From positions 2,893,001 to 2,957,000 of the forward strand of contig NZ_JAUSZK010000001.1 of assembly GCF_030817495.1 (NCBI RefSeq): a stretch of DNA of 64,000 nt, read 5' to 3'. Positions 7,726-16,448 of the stretch are shown here, one piece after another; position 1 is the first letter of the stretch, and every line of letters begins with the position of its first letter. The stretch comes from Streptomyces sp. V3I7 (GTDB lineage: Bacteria > Actinomycetota > Actinomycetes > Streptomycetales > Streptomycetaceae). The translations under genes were made by a program, and so were the position numbers. A model generated the notes under the pieces. It did not search any database and had not been told where the DNA came from. It saw only the letters and a program-made list of their open reading frames with translations.

Positions 7726-8559
7726 ATGGCGAACGCAGAGATCGGCGTAATCGGCGGCTCGGGCTTCTACTCGTTCCTGGACGACGTGACCGAGATCCAG
7801 GTGGACACCCCCTACGGGCCGCCCAGCGACTCCCTCTTCCTCGGCGAGATCGCGGGCCGGCGGGTCGCCTTCCTGCCCCGGCACGGACGCGGCCACCACC
7901 TGCCGCCGCACCGCATCAACTACCGGGCCAATCTCTGGGCGCTGCGCTCCCTCGGCGTCCGCCAGGTCCTCGGCCCCTGCGCGGTGGGCGGTCTGCGCCC
8001 CGAGTACGGGCCGGGCACCCTGCTCGTACCGGACCAGTTCGTGGACCGTACGAAGTCCCGCGCGCAGACGTACTTCGACGGGCTGCCGCTGCCCGACGGC
8101 ACCGTGCCGAACGTGGTGCACGTGTCGCTGGCCGACCCCTACTGCCCTACCGGCCGGGCCGCCTCGCTGAAGGCGGCGCACGGCCGGGACTGGGAGCCCG
8201 TGGACGGCGGCACGCTGGTCGTGGTCGAGGGGCCGCGCTTCTCCACCCGCGCCGAGTCCCTGTGGCACCAGGCGCAGGGCTGGTCGGTGGTCGGCATGAC
8301 CGGCCACCCCGAGGCGGCGCTCGCCCGTGAACTGGAGCTCTGCTACACGTCGTTGACCCTGGTCACCGATCTCGACGCGGGCGCGGAGACCGGCGAGGGC
8401 GTCTCGCACGACGAGGTGCTGCGGGTCTTCTCCTCCAACGTGGACCGGCTGCGCGGCGTGCTGTTCGACGCGGTGGCGGCGCTGCCGGACAACGCGGCAC
8501 GGGACTGCCTGTGCACGGGCGCGCTCGGGGGAATGGATCCGGGGTTCGTGCTGCCGTAG
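7726..8559 (+). CDS. S-methyl-5'-thioadenosine / purine nucleoside phosphorylase family
   Basis: The 277-residue cytoplasmic enzyme begins MANAEIGVIGGSGFYSFL, the phosphate-binding loop of the PNP/MTAP family, and contains FLPRHGRGHHLPPHRINYRA, PDQFVDRTKSRAQTYFDG and GMTGHPEAALARELELCYTS. The reaction is phosphorolysis of 5'-methylthioadenosine (or a purine nucleoside) to base and sugar phosphate, used for methionine salvage. The C-terminal VTDLDAG differs from the DYD motif of classical MTA phosphorylases, so the exact nucleoside is uncertain. ATG at 7726 is preferred; an in-frame GTG three codons upstream is possible. Confidence 0.88.
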   Translation: MANAEIGVIGGSGFYSFLDDVTEIQVDTPYGPPSDSLFLGEIAGRRVAFLPRHGRGHHLPPHRINYRANLWALRSLGVRQVLGPCAVGGLRPEYGPGTLLVPDQFVDRTKSRAQTYFDGLPLPDGTVPNVVHVSLADPYCPTGRAASLKAAHGRDWEPVDGGTLVVVEGPRFSTRAESLWHQAQGWSVVGMTGHPEAALARELELCYTSLTLVTDLDAGAETGEGVSHDEVLRVFSSNVDRLRGVLFDAVAALPDNAARDCLCTGALGGMDPGFVLP

Positions 8560-8560
8560 T

Positions 8561-8600
8561 GGCCTTAGTGGGCCTTAGTGGGCCTTAGTGGCCTTAGTGG
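8561..8600. repeat. 10-bp tandem repeat (GGCCTTAGTG), four units
   Basis: Three exact GGCCTTAGTG units and a fourth near-copy start directly after the phosphorylase stop codon. About 30 bp later, positions 8630-8653 copy 8473-8496 of the phosphorylase gene (23 of 24 bases). The rest of the gap up to 8806 shows no gene. Confidence 0.8.
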
Positions 8601-8806
8601 GGAGGCGGGCTCGGGCGGCGGCGTCGCTGGTGGCGGTGCTGCCGGACAACGCGACGGCGGCGTTGCCAGTGGCGGTGCGGAACGTCCCGTTCGGGTGAGC
8701 GAGTTGTCCACAACCGGCCGGTAGCCCACGGGCTCCGGCGAGCTTCGGCGTGAGGCCTCATTGTGGGGATCGCCAGCCGATTCCTCGCCGCAGGTGGTGA
8801 CTTCCG

Positions 8807-9403
8807 ATGCCGTTCCCGCCCGTTGTCCCGTCCGCTCACCGTCCCTTCCCTTCACATGCCGGCCCCGCCTCCGACACTCCTCCGCGCCCGGACGCCCCCG
8901 CCCCGTGCGAGGTGCCGCACTTCGCGCCGGTGCGGGTGCGCGGCGGGCGGTACCAGCTGCAACGGCTCGTACGGCACCGCAGGCGCGCACTGGCGGCCGG
9001 CCTCGCCGTCACCGCGGCGGCGCTCGTGGCCGCCGGGCCGCGCGCCGCGCCGGACCAGCCCCGCGGTGAGCGGCCACCGCGCGGACACCCCGCGGCGGAT
9101 CCGGTACGACGCCACGGCGCCGGCTCGGTGGTGACAGTGACGGCGCCGGTGCGGATCGCCGACGCGGCCACCGTGCGGCTGCTGCGCCCCGGCGACCGGG
9201 TGGACGTCATCGCCGCGGGGGATCCAGCGACGGGCGGCGACGCCCGGGTGGTCGCGCGCGGGGCGCGCGTGGCAGAACTTCCGGAGGCTGTGGACGACGG
9301 CGGAGACACGGGCGCGCTGGTCGTGCTCGCGGTGCCCCGCTCCACGGCGGCCCGCCTCGTCGGGGCGGGAGCCACGGCACGGCTGGCGGTGACGGTGTGC
9401 TGA
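8807..9403 (+). CDS. SAF/RcpC-like domain protein with one membrane segment
   Basis: The 198-residue protein has a Pro-rich start, a basic stretch (LVRHRRR) and one hydrophobic segment (ALAAGLAVTAAALVAAG, residues about 62-78). An outward domain follows with VTAPVRIADAATVRLLRPGD, RVDVIAA and the end ALVVLAVPRSTAARLVGAGA. That order resembles the RcpC/CpaB SAF domain found in pilus-assembly proteins, but no pilus genes are nearby. ATG at 8807 has AGGTGG about 11 bases upstream. The function is unknown. Confidence 0.75.
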   Translation: MPFPPVVPSAHRPFPSHAGPASDTPPRPDAPAPCEVPHFAPVRVRGGRYQLQRLVRHRRRALAAGLAVTAAALVAAGPRAAPDQPRGERPPRGHPAADPVRRHGAGSVVTVTAPVRIADAATVRLLRPGDRVDVIAAGDPATGGDARVVARGARVAELPEAVDDGGDTGALVVLAVPRSTAARLVGAGATARLAVTVC

Positions 9404-9541
9404 ACGTCTCCGTCCGTCATTCCGGAACATGTCTGTCAAGTCCCCCGATCGAGCGAGTGAATTGGACAGGACGGCCCAGTCGTGCCGTAGGTTGCGGAGC
9501 GTTTTGTTCCACCCCCTGTGTATGCAAGGAGAGGCCTCGAG

Positions 9542-10009
9542 GTGAGCGAGAAGAAGGAACCGGGCATCTTGGAGGGCTTCAAAGCCTTCCTGATGCGCGG
9601 CAACGTCGTCGATCTGGCAGTCGCGGTGGTCATCGGCGCCGCCTTCACGAACATCGTGAACGCGGTCGTCAAGGGCATCATCAACCCGGTGGTCGGCGCG
9701 ATCGGCACGCAGAACCTCGACCACTACAGCACCTGCCTGAGCTCGACCTGCAAGGGCACCGACGGCATCATGCTGATGTGGGGCTCGGTCCTCGGCGCCA
9801 CGCTCCAGTTCGTGATCACCGCCGCGGTGGTCTACTTCCTGATGGTCCTGCCGATGGCGAAGTACCTGGCCCGGGTCGAGGCCCGCAAGAAGGCCAAGGA
9901 GGGGACGCCCGAGGTCATCGCGATTCCCGAGCAGAGCGAGGTGGACGTCCTCAGGGAGATCCGCGACGCCCTGGTCGCGCAGCGCGGCTCGGGCCACGAC
10001 GCCCGCTAG
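9542..10009 (+). CDS. mscL: Large-conductance mechanosensitive channel MscL
   Basis: The 155-residue protein reads FKAFLMRGNVVDLAVAVVIG, the conserved N-terminal helix and first membrane helix of MscL, followed by a periplasmic loop with two Cys (STCLSSTCKG) and a second helix (LQFVITAAVVYFLMVLPMAK). The C-terminal bundle EVDVLREIRDALVAQ is also present. It forms a pentameric emergency valve that opens on osmotic downshock. GTG at 9542 is chosen because AGGAGAGG lies just upstream; ATG at 9518 has no ribosome site. The two cysteines in the loop are unusual compared with enterobacterial MscL. Confidence 0.95.
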   Translation: MSEKKEPGILEGFKAFLMRGNVVDLAVAVVIGAAFTNIVNAVVKGIINPVVGAIGTQNLDHYSTCLSSTCKGTDGIMLMWGSVLGATLQFVITAAVVYFLMVLPMAKYLARVEARKKAKEGTPEVIAIPEQSEVDVLREIRDALVAQRGSGHDAR

Positions 10010-10081
10010 CCGCGCGCCGGTCGCGGCGACCGAGCGGCGCAGGGACGGTACGCCTGTCCCGGGGGACCGTACCCTTGAGGC

Positions 10082-10258
10082 ATGAGTACCGCCCCTGCCC
10101 CCCGGTCGAGCGACCCGAAGAACGCGCTGGTCTTCGACGACCCGCTGAACCAGCAGTCCTCGGACGACACGGACCGCGGGTGGGGCGAGCGGAGCGACAG
10201 CGACAGCGCCGCCGACCTCAAGCGCTTCCTCGACGAGAAGCCCCCGCACCACCTCTGA
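10082..10258 (+). CDS. Small conserved acidic protein, 58 residues
   Basis: ATG at 10082 opens a 58-codon frame reading MSTAPAPRSSDPKNALVFDD, then PLNQQSSDDTDRGWGERSDS and a tail ending LKRFLDEKPPHHL. Composition (Asp/Ser-rich, strong third-base GC) fits a real gene, and it fills the gap between mscL and ltrA on the same strand. It has no membrane segment. I do not recognise a function. Confidence 0.65.
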   Translation: MSTAPAPRSSDPKNALVFDDPLNQQSSDDTDRGWGERSDSDSAADLKRFLDEKPPHHL

Positions 10259-10317
10259 GCCGGCCCCATGGCCGCCGCGTTGGGAATTCGCCCCGGTTTT
10301 CTGTTCTGCTGAGGACC

Positions 10318-11562
10318 ATGACGTCGAGTTCCGCACCGGGCCCCGCCTCCCCGGACGCACAGCATCACCCGCAGCACCCCAGACCCCTGCGCCGCCTGAC
10401 CGCCCGCGGACGCACGGAGGCACACCGGGTCTCCTCACCGCTCGAGCTCTTCTTCGACCTGTGCTTCGTCGTGGCGATCGCCCAGGCGGGCATGGAGCTC
10501 GTCCACGCCGTGGCGGGCGGTCACGCCGGTGGCGGCGTTCTCAACTACGCGATGGTCTTCTTCGCGATCTGGTGGGCCTGGATGAACTTCACCTGGTTCG
10601 CGTCGGCGTACGACAACGACGACGTGCTCTACCGGGTCGTCACCCTGGTCCAGGTCGCTGGCGCGCTGGTGCTGGCCGCGGGTGTCTCCCAGGCCTTCGA
10701 GCACCGCGACTACCTTCTCGTCTGGCTCGGCTATGTGATCATGCGGCTGGCGATGGCCGCGCAGTGGCTGCGGGCGGCGCGATCGGCCGAGGGCACGGAG
10801 AGAACGGCGGCCCTGCGGTACGCGGGCGGTGTCCTGCTCTGCCAGGTCGGCTGGCTCGGCCTGGTGGTCCTGCCCGAGCCCGCGCGCCTCTGGGTGTTCC
10901 TGGTGATGGTGATCGTCGAACTGTGCGTGCCGCTGTTCGCGGAGAAGGCCCGCGCCACCACCTGGCACCCACACCACATCGCCGAGCGGTACGGGCTGTT
11001 CACGATCATCGTGCTGGGCGAGACGATCGCCGCGGCCACCGTCGCCGTGAAGTCCGCGTTGGCCGCGCACGGCGGGCTGGAGACCCTGCTGCCGATCGCG
11101 GCGGGCGGACTGCTGACCGTCTTCTCCGCCTGGTGGATCTACTTCGTGGTGCCCATCCACGGGTATCTGCGCTCCTCCAGGCAGGCGTTCCAGTGGGGGT
11201 ACGGCCACTACCTGATCTTCGCCTCGGCCGCCGCGATCGGCGCCGGGCTGGAGGTGTCGGTCGAGCAGGCGGTGGGCGAGGCGAAGATCTCCACCCTGGC
11301 CGCCTCGGCGGCGGTGACCCTGCCGACGGCGCTCTACCTGGTGACCGTCTGGGTGCTCCACTCGCGCCACTTCAAGATCGGCCCCTTCCAGCAACTGCTC
11401 CAGCCGGTCACGGCGTTGCTGGTGCTCGGCTGCACCTTCCTCGATGAGTGGGCGGTGCTGGCGACGGGCCTCGTGTGCGCGGCGTCCCTGGCGGTCGGCG
11501 TGACCCTGGCCGCCCGCACGGGTCCGCGTGGGCGGCGAAGAGAGGCGCCCGCCACCGCCTGA
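10318..11562 (+). CDS. ltrA: Low temperature requirement protein A (LtrA) family membrane protein
   Basis: This 414-residue protein has about ten membrane helices. The diagnostic start SPLELFFDLCFVVAIAQ and the later HHIAERYGLFTIIVLGETIA are the family's conserved blocks. LtrA-type proteins were first linked to growth in the cold in Listeria, but their biochemical role is unknown. ATG at 10318 follows GAGGA closely. The N-terminal 40 residues are Pro/His/Arg-rich and cytoplasmic. Confidence 0.9.
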   Translation: MTSSSAPGPASPDAQHHPQHPRPLRRLTARGRTEAHRVSSPLELFFDLCFVVAIAQAGMELVHAVAGGHAGGGVLNYAMVFFAIWWAWMNFTWFASAYDNDDVLYRVVTLVQVAGALVLAAGVSQAFEHRDYLLVWLGYVIMRLAMAAQWLRAARSAEGTERTAALRYAGGVLLCQVGWLGLVVLPEPARLWVFLVMVIVELCVPLFAEKARATTWHPHHIAERYGLFTIIVLGETIAAATVAVKSALAAHGGLETLLPIAAGGLLTVFSAWWIYFVVPIHGYLRSSRQAFQWGYGHYLIFASAAAIGAGLEVSVEQAVGEAKISTLAASAAVTLPTALYLVTVWVLHSRHFKIGPFQQLLQPVTALLVLGCTFLDEWAVLATGLVCAASLAVGVTLAARTGPRGRRREAPATA

Positions 11563-11602
11563 TCACTGCCGACCGGGCCCGCGCTGGGACAGACTGGCCG
11601 AC

Positions 11603-12631
11603 ATGACAGTTGACGCGCTGACGGATGTCGCCGGCGTCCGGGTGGGACACGCGACCCGCACCGGCGACGGCGGCCTCACCGGCACCACGGTCGTGCTGGC
11701 TCCGGAGGGCGGGATGGTCGCCGCCGTGGACGTGCGCGGCGGAGGTCCCGGCACCAAGGAGACCGACGCCCTCGACCCGCGCAACGTGGTGCGCCGGATC
11801 GACGCGATCGTCCTCACGGGCGGCAGCGCCTACGGGCTCGACGCCGCCTCCGGTGTGATGGCGTGGCTGGAGGAACGGGGACGCGGGGTGCGGGTCGGCC
11901 CGGATCCCGCGCACGTCGTCCCGGTGGTCCCCGCGGCCTGCGTCTTCGACCTGGGGCGCGGCGGCGACTTCCGGACGCGGCCGGACGCGGACCTGGGACG
12001 TGCGGCCGTCGAGGCGGCCGCGGCGAGCGCACCGGGCGTGCCGGTGGACGAGGGCTGCGTGGGGGCCGGCACGGGCGCCGTGGTAGGGGCGCTCAAGGGC
12101 GGCGTCGGGACCGCGAGCACCGTCCTCGACTCGGGGATCACGGTGGCCGCGCTGGTGGTCGCCAACGCGGCGGGATCGGCGCTGGACCTCGAAACAGGCG
12201 TGCTGTACGGGGAGTTGTTCCAGGGGCGCGTGCGCTACCCGGAGGCCGGTGTCCACGCGGTGGCGCGTGAGCGGCTGGCCGAGGCCGCCGCGAGGAACAC
12301 CCCGCCACCGCTCAACACCACGCTCGCGGTGGTCGCCACCGACGCGGAACTGACGAAGGCACAGGCGCAGAAGGTGGCCGGCACCGCACACGACGGCATC
12401 GCGCGCGCCGTACGTCCGGTGCACCTGATGAACGACGGGGACACCGTGTTCGCGCTGGCCACGGGTGCCCGCCCGCTCGACGCCGGGGACCCGCTCGCGC
12501 TCAACGGGATCCTCGCGGCCGGCGCGGACCTGGTGACCCGCGCGATCGTCCGCGCGGTGCGCGCCGCCGAGCCGGTGGACGGACCGGGCGGATCATGGCC
12601 GTCGTACAGGGAGTTGTACGGCGGCCGATAA
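11603..12631 (+). CDS. P1 family peptidase (DmpA/N-terminal-nucleophile fold)
   Basis: This is a 342-residue soluble protein. The start TDVAGVRVGHAT, the block IVLTGGSAYGLDAASGVM and GTVVGAL-like CVGAGTGAVVGALKGGVGTA are typical of peptidase family S58 (DmpA aminopeptidases). In these enzymes the chain cleaves itself before a serine or threonine to free the nucleophile. In this sequence PPLNTTLAVVATDAELTKAQ marks that site, with Thr after Asn in LNTT as the likely nucleophile. Closer relatives include nylon-oligomer hydrolase-like proteins, so the substrate is unclear. ATG at 11603 is chosen over an in-frame GTG at 11528 that would add a basic, Pro-rich leader. Confidence 0.88.
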   Translation: MTVDALTDVAGVRVGHATRTGDGGLTGTTVVLAPEGGMVAAVDVRGGGPGTKETDALDPRNVVRRIDAIVLTGGSAYGLDAASGVMAWLEERGRGVRVGPDPAHVVPVVPAACVFDLGRGGDFRTRPDADLGRAAVEAAAASAPGVPVDEGCVGAGTGAVVGALKGGVGTASTVLDSGITVAALVVANAAGSALDLETGVLYGELFQGRVRYPEAGVHAVARERLAEAAARNTPPPLNTTLAVVATDAELTKAQAQKVAGTAHDGIARAVRPVHLMNDGDTVFALATGARPLDAGDPLALNGILAAGADLVTRAIVRAVRAAEPVDGPGGSWPSYRELYGGR

Positions 12632-12778
12632 CGGGCAGGTGGTGGACGGGGGTGGGAACTATCCGTACGGGCGGCGCGTTTTCGCGACGTACGTTTTCTC
12701 GGTTCCCGGACATGATGTCCGACCGAGGGGCTACGGTATGCACCCACCAGGTGACATGCAGCGACGCCGGGAGAAGCC

Positions 12779-13525
12779 TTGAGCGTTCCGTACGAGACGG
12801 CTGAGCACGAGCCGGCCGAGTCGCCCGAGTCTCCGGAGGAGCACCTCGCGCGGCTCCTCGGCCGTGCCCTGAACTCCTTCGAGCTGCCCGACGAGGTGAT
12901 ACGACAGCTCGACTGCGCGCTGGCGCACGACAGTTCGCTGCACTCCGCCCACCACAGCGCGGGGCTGCACCGCGAGACGTACCGCCACACCTGGCTGCTC
13001 CACGACGGTTCGGCGGTCACGCTGTGGGAGCTCGTCCACAACACGGCACCCGGCAGCGATCCGCAGCACGAGGTGTACGTCGACGAGGAGGAACTGCGCA
13101 CCGCCACCGGGCGGTTGCCGCTGCCGCCGGAGACGCCGGACTTCGAACTGCCGGTACTGGTGCAGCTGTCGCCGATCCCCGAGCCGCGGCACATGTACGT
13201 GCCGGACGGCTCGGCCGACCACGCACGACGTCTGCTGCGCCGCGCGGAGAACGCGGACCGGCCGGACGCCGAGACGACCGCGCTGCTGGCGACGGCCCTC
13301 GCCCACCAGATCACCCAGGCCTTCGGCCGCCCGGGGCGCACCGCCCGGCCGGGACTGTCCTTCTCGCTCTACGAGCACGCGTTCCTGCTGCGCGACGGCA
13401 GGGAGCTGTCGCTCTGGGAGGTCGAGCACACGGCGACGCCCGACGGGCGCCACATGTGCGAGGTGTACGCGTCGGAGGACGCGGCCCGGGAAGCCATGGA
13501 CCGCCGGGCCGCCCGCCACCGCTGA
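12779..13525 (+). CDS. DUF6227 family protein
   Basis: The 248-residue acidic soluble protein contains two related halves: HTWLLHDGSAVTLWELVHNT in the first and EHAFLLRDGRELSLWEVEHT in the second, each followed by a short (C/H)EVYV/A-(D/S)E element. It is therefore an internal duplication. It matches the actinobacterial DUF6227 family, whose function is unknown. TTG at 12779 is the start, with GGGAGAA six bases upstream. It lies next to hrdD, with converging transcription and two terminator hairpins between them. Confidence 0.8.
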   Translation: MSVPYETAEHEPAESPESPEEHLARLLGRALNSFELPDEVIRQLDCALAHDSSLHSAHHSAGLHRETYRHTWLLHDGSAVTLWELVHNTAPGSDPQHEVYVDEEELRTATGRLPLPPETPDFELPVLVQLSPIPEPRHMYVPDGSADHARRLLRRAENADRPDAETTALLATALAHQITQAFGRPGRTARPGLSFSLYEHAFLLRDGRELSLWEVEHTATPDGRHMCEVYASEDAAREAMDRRAARHR

Positions 13526-13597
13526 GCCACCCCGGAGCCACGCCTCGACTGACCCGACCGGCAACGACCGCACCTACCCGGCCCCGCACACAGATGA

Positions 13598-13640
13598 AGC
13601 CGGACTCCGGCACCCGGGGGGAAGGTGCCGAAGTCCGGCT
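13598..13640 (+). terminator. Terminator hairpin after DUF6227
   Basis: 17-bp arms starting AGCCGGACTCCGGCACC pair with one mismatch around a G-rich loop, 70 bp after the DUF6227 stop. The rest of the 342-bp gap before hrdD holds a second hairpin and no gene. Confidence 0.75.
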
Positions 13641-13697
13641 CTGGGAAGGTCCCGCCGCCGGGGGCGCTTGCGTCGGGACGTGGTTGTGGGGGCCGAC

Positions 13698-13725
13698 GGG
13701 GTCCGAGGGAGGGGGCTCGGACCCC
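13698..13725. terminator. Second hairpin between DUF6227 and hrdD
   Basis: GGGGTCCGAG and CTCGGACCCC form a perfect 10-bp stem with an 8-base loop. It can stop transcription from hrdD, which ends at 13868 on the minus strand. Confidence 0.65.
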
Positions 13726-13867
13726 GAACTCGTGGGCCCTGAAAGGTTGTTCCCGCGGGCTCACGGGTTGAAGCGACGGGACAGCGCCATGTTTGCGCCG
13801 TCTTCCGCCACCGGCGTGCGCGGGAGACCGGCGCCGTACGCCGCCTCCCCGCGCGCCGCCGGGACGG

Positions 13868-14863
13868 TCATGCCGCCGCGTCGAACCCGGTGTCGCGGGC
13901 CAGCTTCTTCAGTTCGAGCAGGGCGTGCTTCTCGATCTGGCGGATGCGCTCGCGCGTCAGACCGTGCTCCTTGCCGACCTCGGTCAGGGTGCGCTCCCGG
14001 CCGTCCTCGATGCCGTACCGCATCTTGATGATGGAGGCCGTGCGCTGGTCGAGACGGCCGATCAGGTCGTCCAGTTCCTCGCTGCGCAGGAGCGTGAGCA
14101 CCGACTGCTCGGGGGTGACCGCGGAGGTGTCCTCCAGCAGGTCGCCGAACTGGGTCTCGCCCTCGTCGTCCACCGACATGTTCAGGGAGACCGGGTCGCG
14201 GGCCCAGTCGAGCACGTCGATCACGCGCTCCGGCGTGGAGCCGAGCTCGGCGGCGATCTCCGCGGGCTCGGGCTCACGGCCCTGCTCCCGGTTGAACTCC
14301 CGCTGCACGCGCCGGATCCGGCCGAGCTCCTCGACCAGGTGGACGGGCAGCCGGATCGTGCGGGACTGGTCGGCTATCGAGCGGGTGATCGCCTGACGGA
14401 TCCACCAGGTCGCGTACGTGGAGAACTTGAAGCCCTTGCGGTAGTCGAACTTCTCGACCGCGCGCACCAGGCCAGCGTTGCCCTCCTGGATCAGGTCGAG
14501 CAGGGGCAGGCCGCTGCGCGGGTAGCGACGGGCCACGGCCACGACCAGGCGGAGGTTGGAGCGGATGAAGACGTCCTTGGCCCGTTCGCCCTCCGCGACC
14601 AGGGCCACGAGTTCGTCACGAGTGGCGTCCGTCGCGGACTCCTCGTCGCCGTCGAGGACATGCTGCGCGAACACGCCCGCCTCGATGGCCTGGGACAGCT
14701 CGACCTCCTTGGCGGCGTCGAGCAGCGGCGTGCGCGCTATCTCGTCGAGGTACATGCCGACCAGGTCGCGGTCGGCGATCTCTCCGCTGTGGGCGCGAAC
14801 ACTTGCCGAGTCGGCCGTCTCGCCGGTGGCGGACTTACGACGGGCGACGGCACGGGTTGCCAT
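13868..14863 (-). CDS. hrdD: RNA polymerase principal-type sigma factor HrdD
   Basis: The 331-residue sigma-70 group 2 protein has region 1.2 (DLVGMYLDEIARTPLLDAAK), region 2 (IRSNLRLVVAVARRYPRSGL and KGFKFSTYATWWIRQAITRS), region 3 (RTIRLPVHLVEELGRI) and region 4 with the HTH (TLTEVGKEHGLTRERIRQIE). It lacks the long N-terminal 1.1 region of HrdB. HrdD directs RNA polymerase to housekeeping-like promoters but is dispensable in S. coelicolor. ATG at 14863 has AAGGGAG eight bases upstream. The promoter at 15004-15031 shows that SigR, the thiol-stress sigma factor, likely transcribes it. Confidence 0.95.
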   Translation of the reverse strand: MATRAVARRKSATGETADSASVRAHSGEIADRDLVGMYLDEIARTPLLDAAKEVELSQAIEAGVFAQHVLDGDEESATDATRDELVALVAEGERAKDVFIRSNLRLVVAVARRYPRSGLPLLDLIQEGNAGLVRAVEKFDYRKGFKFSTYATWWIRQAITRSIADQSRTIRLPVHLVEELGRIRRVQREFNREQGREPEPAEIAAELGSTPERVIDVLDWARDPVSLNMSVDDEGETQFGDLLEDTSAVTPEQSVLTLLRSEELDDLIGRLDQRTASIIKMRYGIEDGRERTLTEVGKEHGLTRERIRQIEKHALLELKKLARDTGFDAAA

Positions 14864-15003
14864 GCGTGCTCCCTTGCGATGGTGGCTAGCGGGTGGCTCC
14901 AGCGGACGCTCGGCACCCCGGAGCCTGTAGCCCGCTCCGAAACCCTCGGAGCTGTCGGTATCTCTCTCGGAACTCTCCCCGAGTGCCCTGCATCCGATGG
15001 AAA

Positions 15004-15031
15004 CAACGACTGGAATCCGGACAGAATTCCC
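15004..15031 (-). promoter_or_regulatory. SigR-type promoter of hrdD
   Basis: On the minus strand GGGAAT is followed by exactly 18 bases and GTTG, an exact match to the SigR consensus (GGGAAT-N18-GTT). It lies about 140 bp upstream of the hrdD start codon. In S. coelicolor one hrdD promoter is a known SigR target. Confidence 0.85.
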
Positions 15032-15090
15032 AACCTGCCCGCCAATTTTTCTGATCATGCAGTACCCTGTCGGCCCACATGGGAGGCACG

Positions 15091-15609
15091 ATGCCGTCAG
15101 AGCGGACAGAGGTGCAGGTCAGGCCGGGGATCGAGAGCGACCTGGCGGCCCTGACGGACCTCTACAACCACTACGTGCGCGAGACGCCGATCACCTTCGA
15201 CACGGCCCCTTTCGCGCCGGAAGAGCGCCGCCCCTGGCTGCTCTCCCACCCGGAAGACGGTCCCCACCGCCTGATGGTTGCCCGGGACGCGGACTCCGGG
15301 GACGTTCTGGGCTACGCGACCTCCAGTCCGTACCGCGCGAAGGCGGCGTACGGCACCTCCGTGGAGACGACGGTCTACGTCGCCCCGCATGCCGGTCGCC
15401 GGGGCGTCGGCACGCTTCTCTACAAGGCCCTCTTCGAGGCGCTGGCCGGCGAGGACCTGCACCGCGCCTATGCGGGCATCGCGCAGCCCAACGAGGCCTC
15501 GACGCGGCTGCACGAGCGGTTCGGCTTCCGGTACGTCGGCACGTACCGCGAGGTGGGCCGCAAGTTCGGCCGCTACTGGGACGTGGCCTGGTACGAGAAG
15601 GAGCTCTGA
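15091..15609 (+). CDS. GNAT N-acetyltransferase, phosphinothricin acetyltransferase-like
   Basis: This 172-residue protein has the family order RPGIESDLAALTDLYNHYV, ETPITFDTAPFAPEER, VAPHAGRRGVGTLLYKALFE (the acetyl-CoA pyrophosphate loop) and FGFRYVGTYREVGRKFGRYW. This is the Pat/Bar/YwnH-like branch, which acetylates amine groups of methionine sulfoximine-like or phosphinothricin-like compounds. ATG at 15091 follows GGGAGG by five bases; ATG at 15079 has no site. It is divergent from hrdD. Confidence 0.85.
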   Translation: MPSERTEVQVRPGIESDLAALTDLYNHYVRETPITFDTAPFAPEERRPWLLSHPEDGPHRLMVARDADSGDVLGYATSSPYRAKAAYGTSVETTVYVAPHAGRRGVGTLLYKALFEALAGEDLHRAYAGIAQPNEASTRLHERFGFRYVGTYREVGRKFGRYWDVAWYEKEL

Positions 15610-15647
15610 CCCTCCGGACGGACCCCGGGCTCCGACCCCGGGCTCTC

Positions 15648-16433
15648 TCAGTCGAACTGCACCGACCGCTTCGCCATTCCCATCCAGAACCCGTCGATCA
15701 CCGACTTCTGCGCCGCCGGCCCGCCGGCCTCCGCCGCGCCCATGGTCACGAACAGCGGGGCGAAGTGCTCGGTGCGGGGGTGGGCGTAGCGGCCGGCCGG
15801 GGCCTTGTGGAGGAAGTCCAGCAGGGCGTCCCAGTCGCGGTTCTCCAGCGCGCGGCGCCCCCAGTCGTCGAACTCGGAGGACCAGCTGGGCACAGCGCCC
15901 GCGTGCCGCAGCGCGGCCAGGTTGTGCGTGAAGAAGCCGGAGCCGACGATCAGCACGCCCTCGTCGCGCAGCGGCGCGAGCCTGCGGCCGATCGCCATCA
16001 GCCGGACCGGGTCGAGGGTCGGCAGGGAGACCTGGAGCACGGGGATGTCGGCGCCGGGGTACATCTCGACGAGGGGGACGTACGCCCCGTGGTCGAGGCC
16101 GCGGTCCGGGATGTCCTGCACGGGCATGCCGGGGGCGCGCAGCAGCTTGCGCACGGACTCGGCGAGCTCGGGGGCGCCGGGGGCCTCGTACGTCACGCGG
16201 TAGTAGTGCTCGGGGAAGCCCCAGAAGTCGTACACCAGGGGGATGGTCCGGGTGGCGCCGAGGGCGAGCGGGGCCTCCTCCCAGTGGGCGGAGACCATGA
16301 GGATCGCCTTGGGGCGCGGCAGAGCGGCGGACCAGGCGGCGAGCTGGCCGGGCCAGACGGGGTCGTCGGCCAGCGGCGGGGCGCCGTGACTGAGGTAGAG
16401 GGCGGGCATGCGCTCCTGGGCGGCGGCGGACAT
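15648..16433 (-). CDS. Class III extradiol ring-cleavage dioxygenase (YgiD/DODA family)
   Basis: The 261-residue enzyme reads MPALYLSHGAPPLADDPVWP, then ILMVSAHWEE, DRGLDHGAYVPLVEMYPGAD and GFFTHNLAAL. The conserved His residues (SHGAP, SAHWE, LDHGAY, THNL) are the metal ligands and active-site residues of LigB-type dioxygenases. Relatives cleave DOPA at the 4,5 bond. ATG at 16433 has GGAAGGAG about nine bases upstream. It is divergent from a MarR regulator, a common pairing suggesting that the regulator controls the dioxygenase in response to an aromatic compound. Confidence 0.88.
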   Translation of the reverse strand: MSAAAQERMPALYLSHGAPPLADDPVWPGQLAAWSAALPRPKAILMVSAHWEEAPLALGATRTIPLVYDFWGFPEHYYRVTYEAPGAPELAESVRKLLRAPGMPVQDIPDRGLDHGAYVPLVEMYPGADIPVLQVSLPTLDPVRLMAIGRRLAPLRDEGVLIVGSGFFTHNLAALRHAGAVPSWSSEFDDWGRRALENRDWDALLDFLHKAPAGRYAHPRTEHFAPLFVTMGAAEAGGPAAQKSVIDGFWMGMAKRSVQFD

Positions 16434-16448
16434 GGCGGCGACTCCTTC

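Noticed and set aside
8565..8990. A minus-strand frame between the phosphorylase and the SAF gene
   Set aside because: It has no ribosome site, overlaps repeats and the start of the SAF gene, and is Arg/Pro-rich without a motif.
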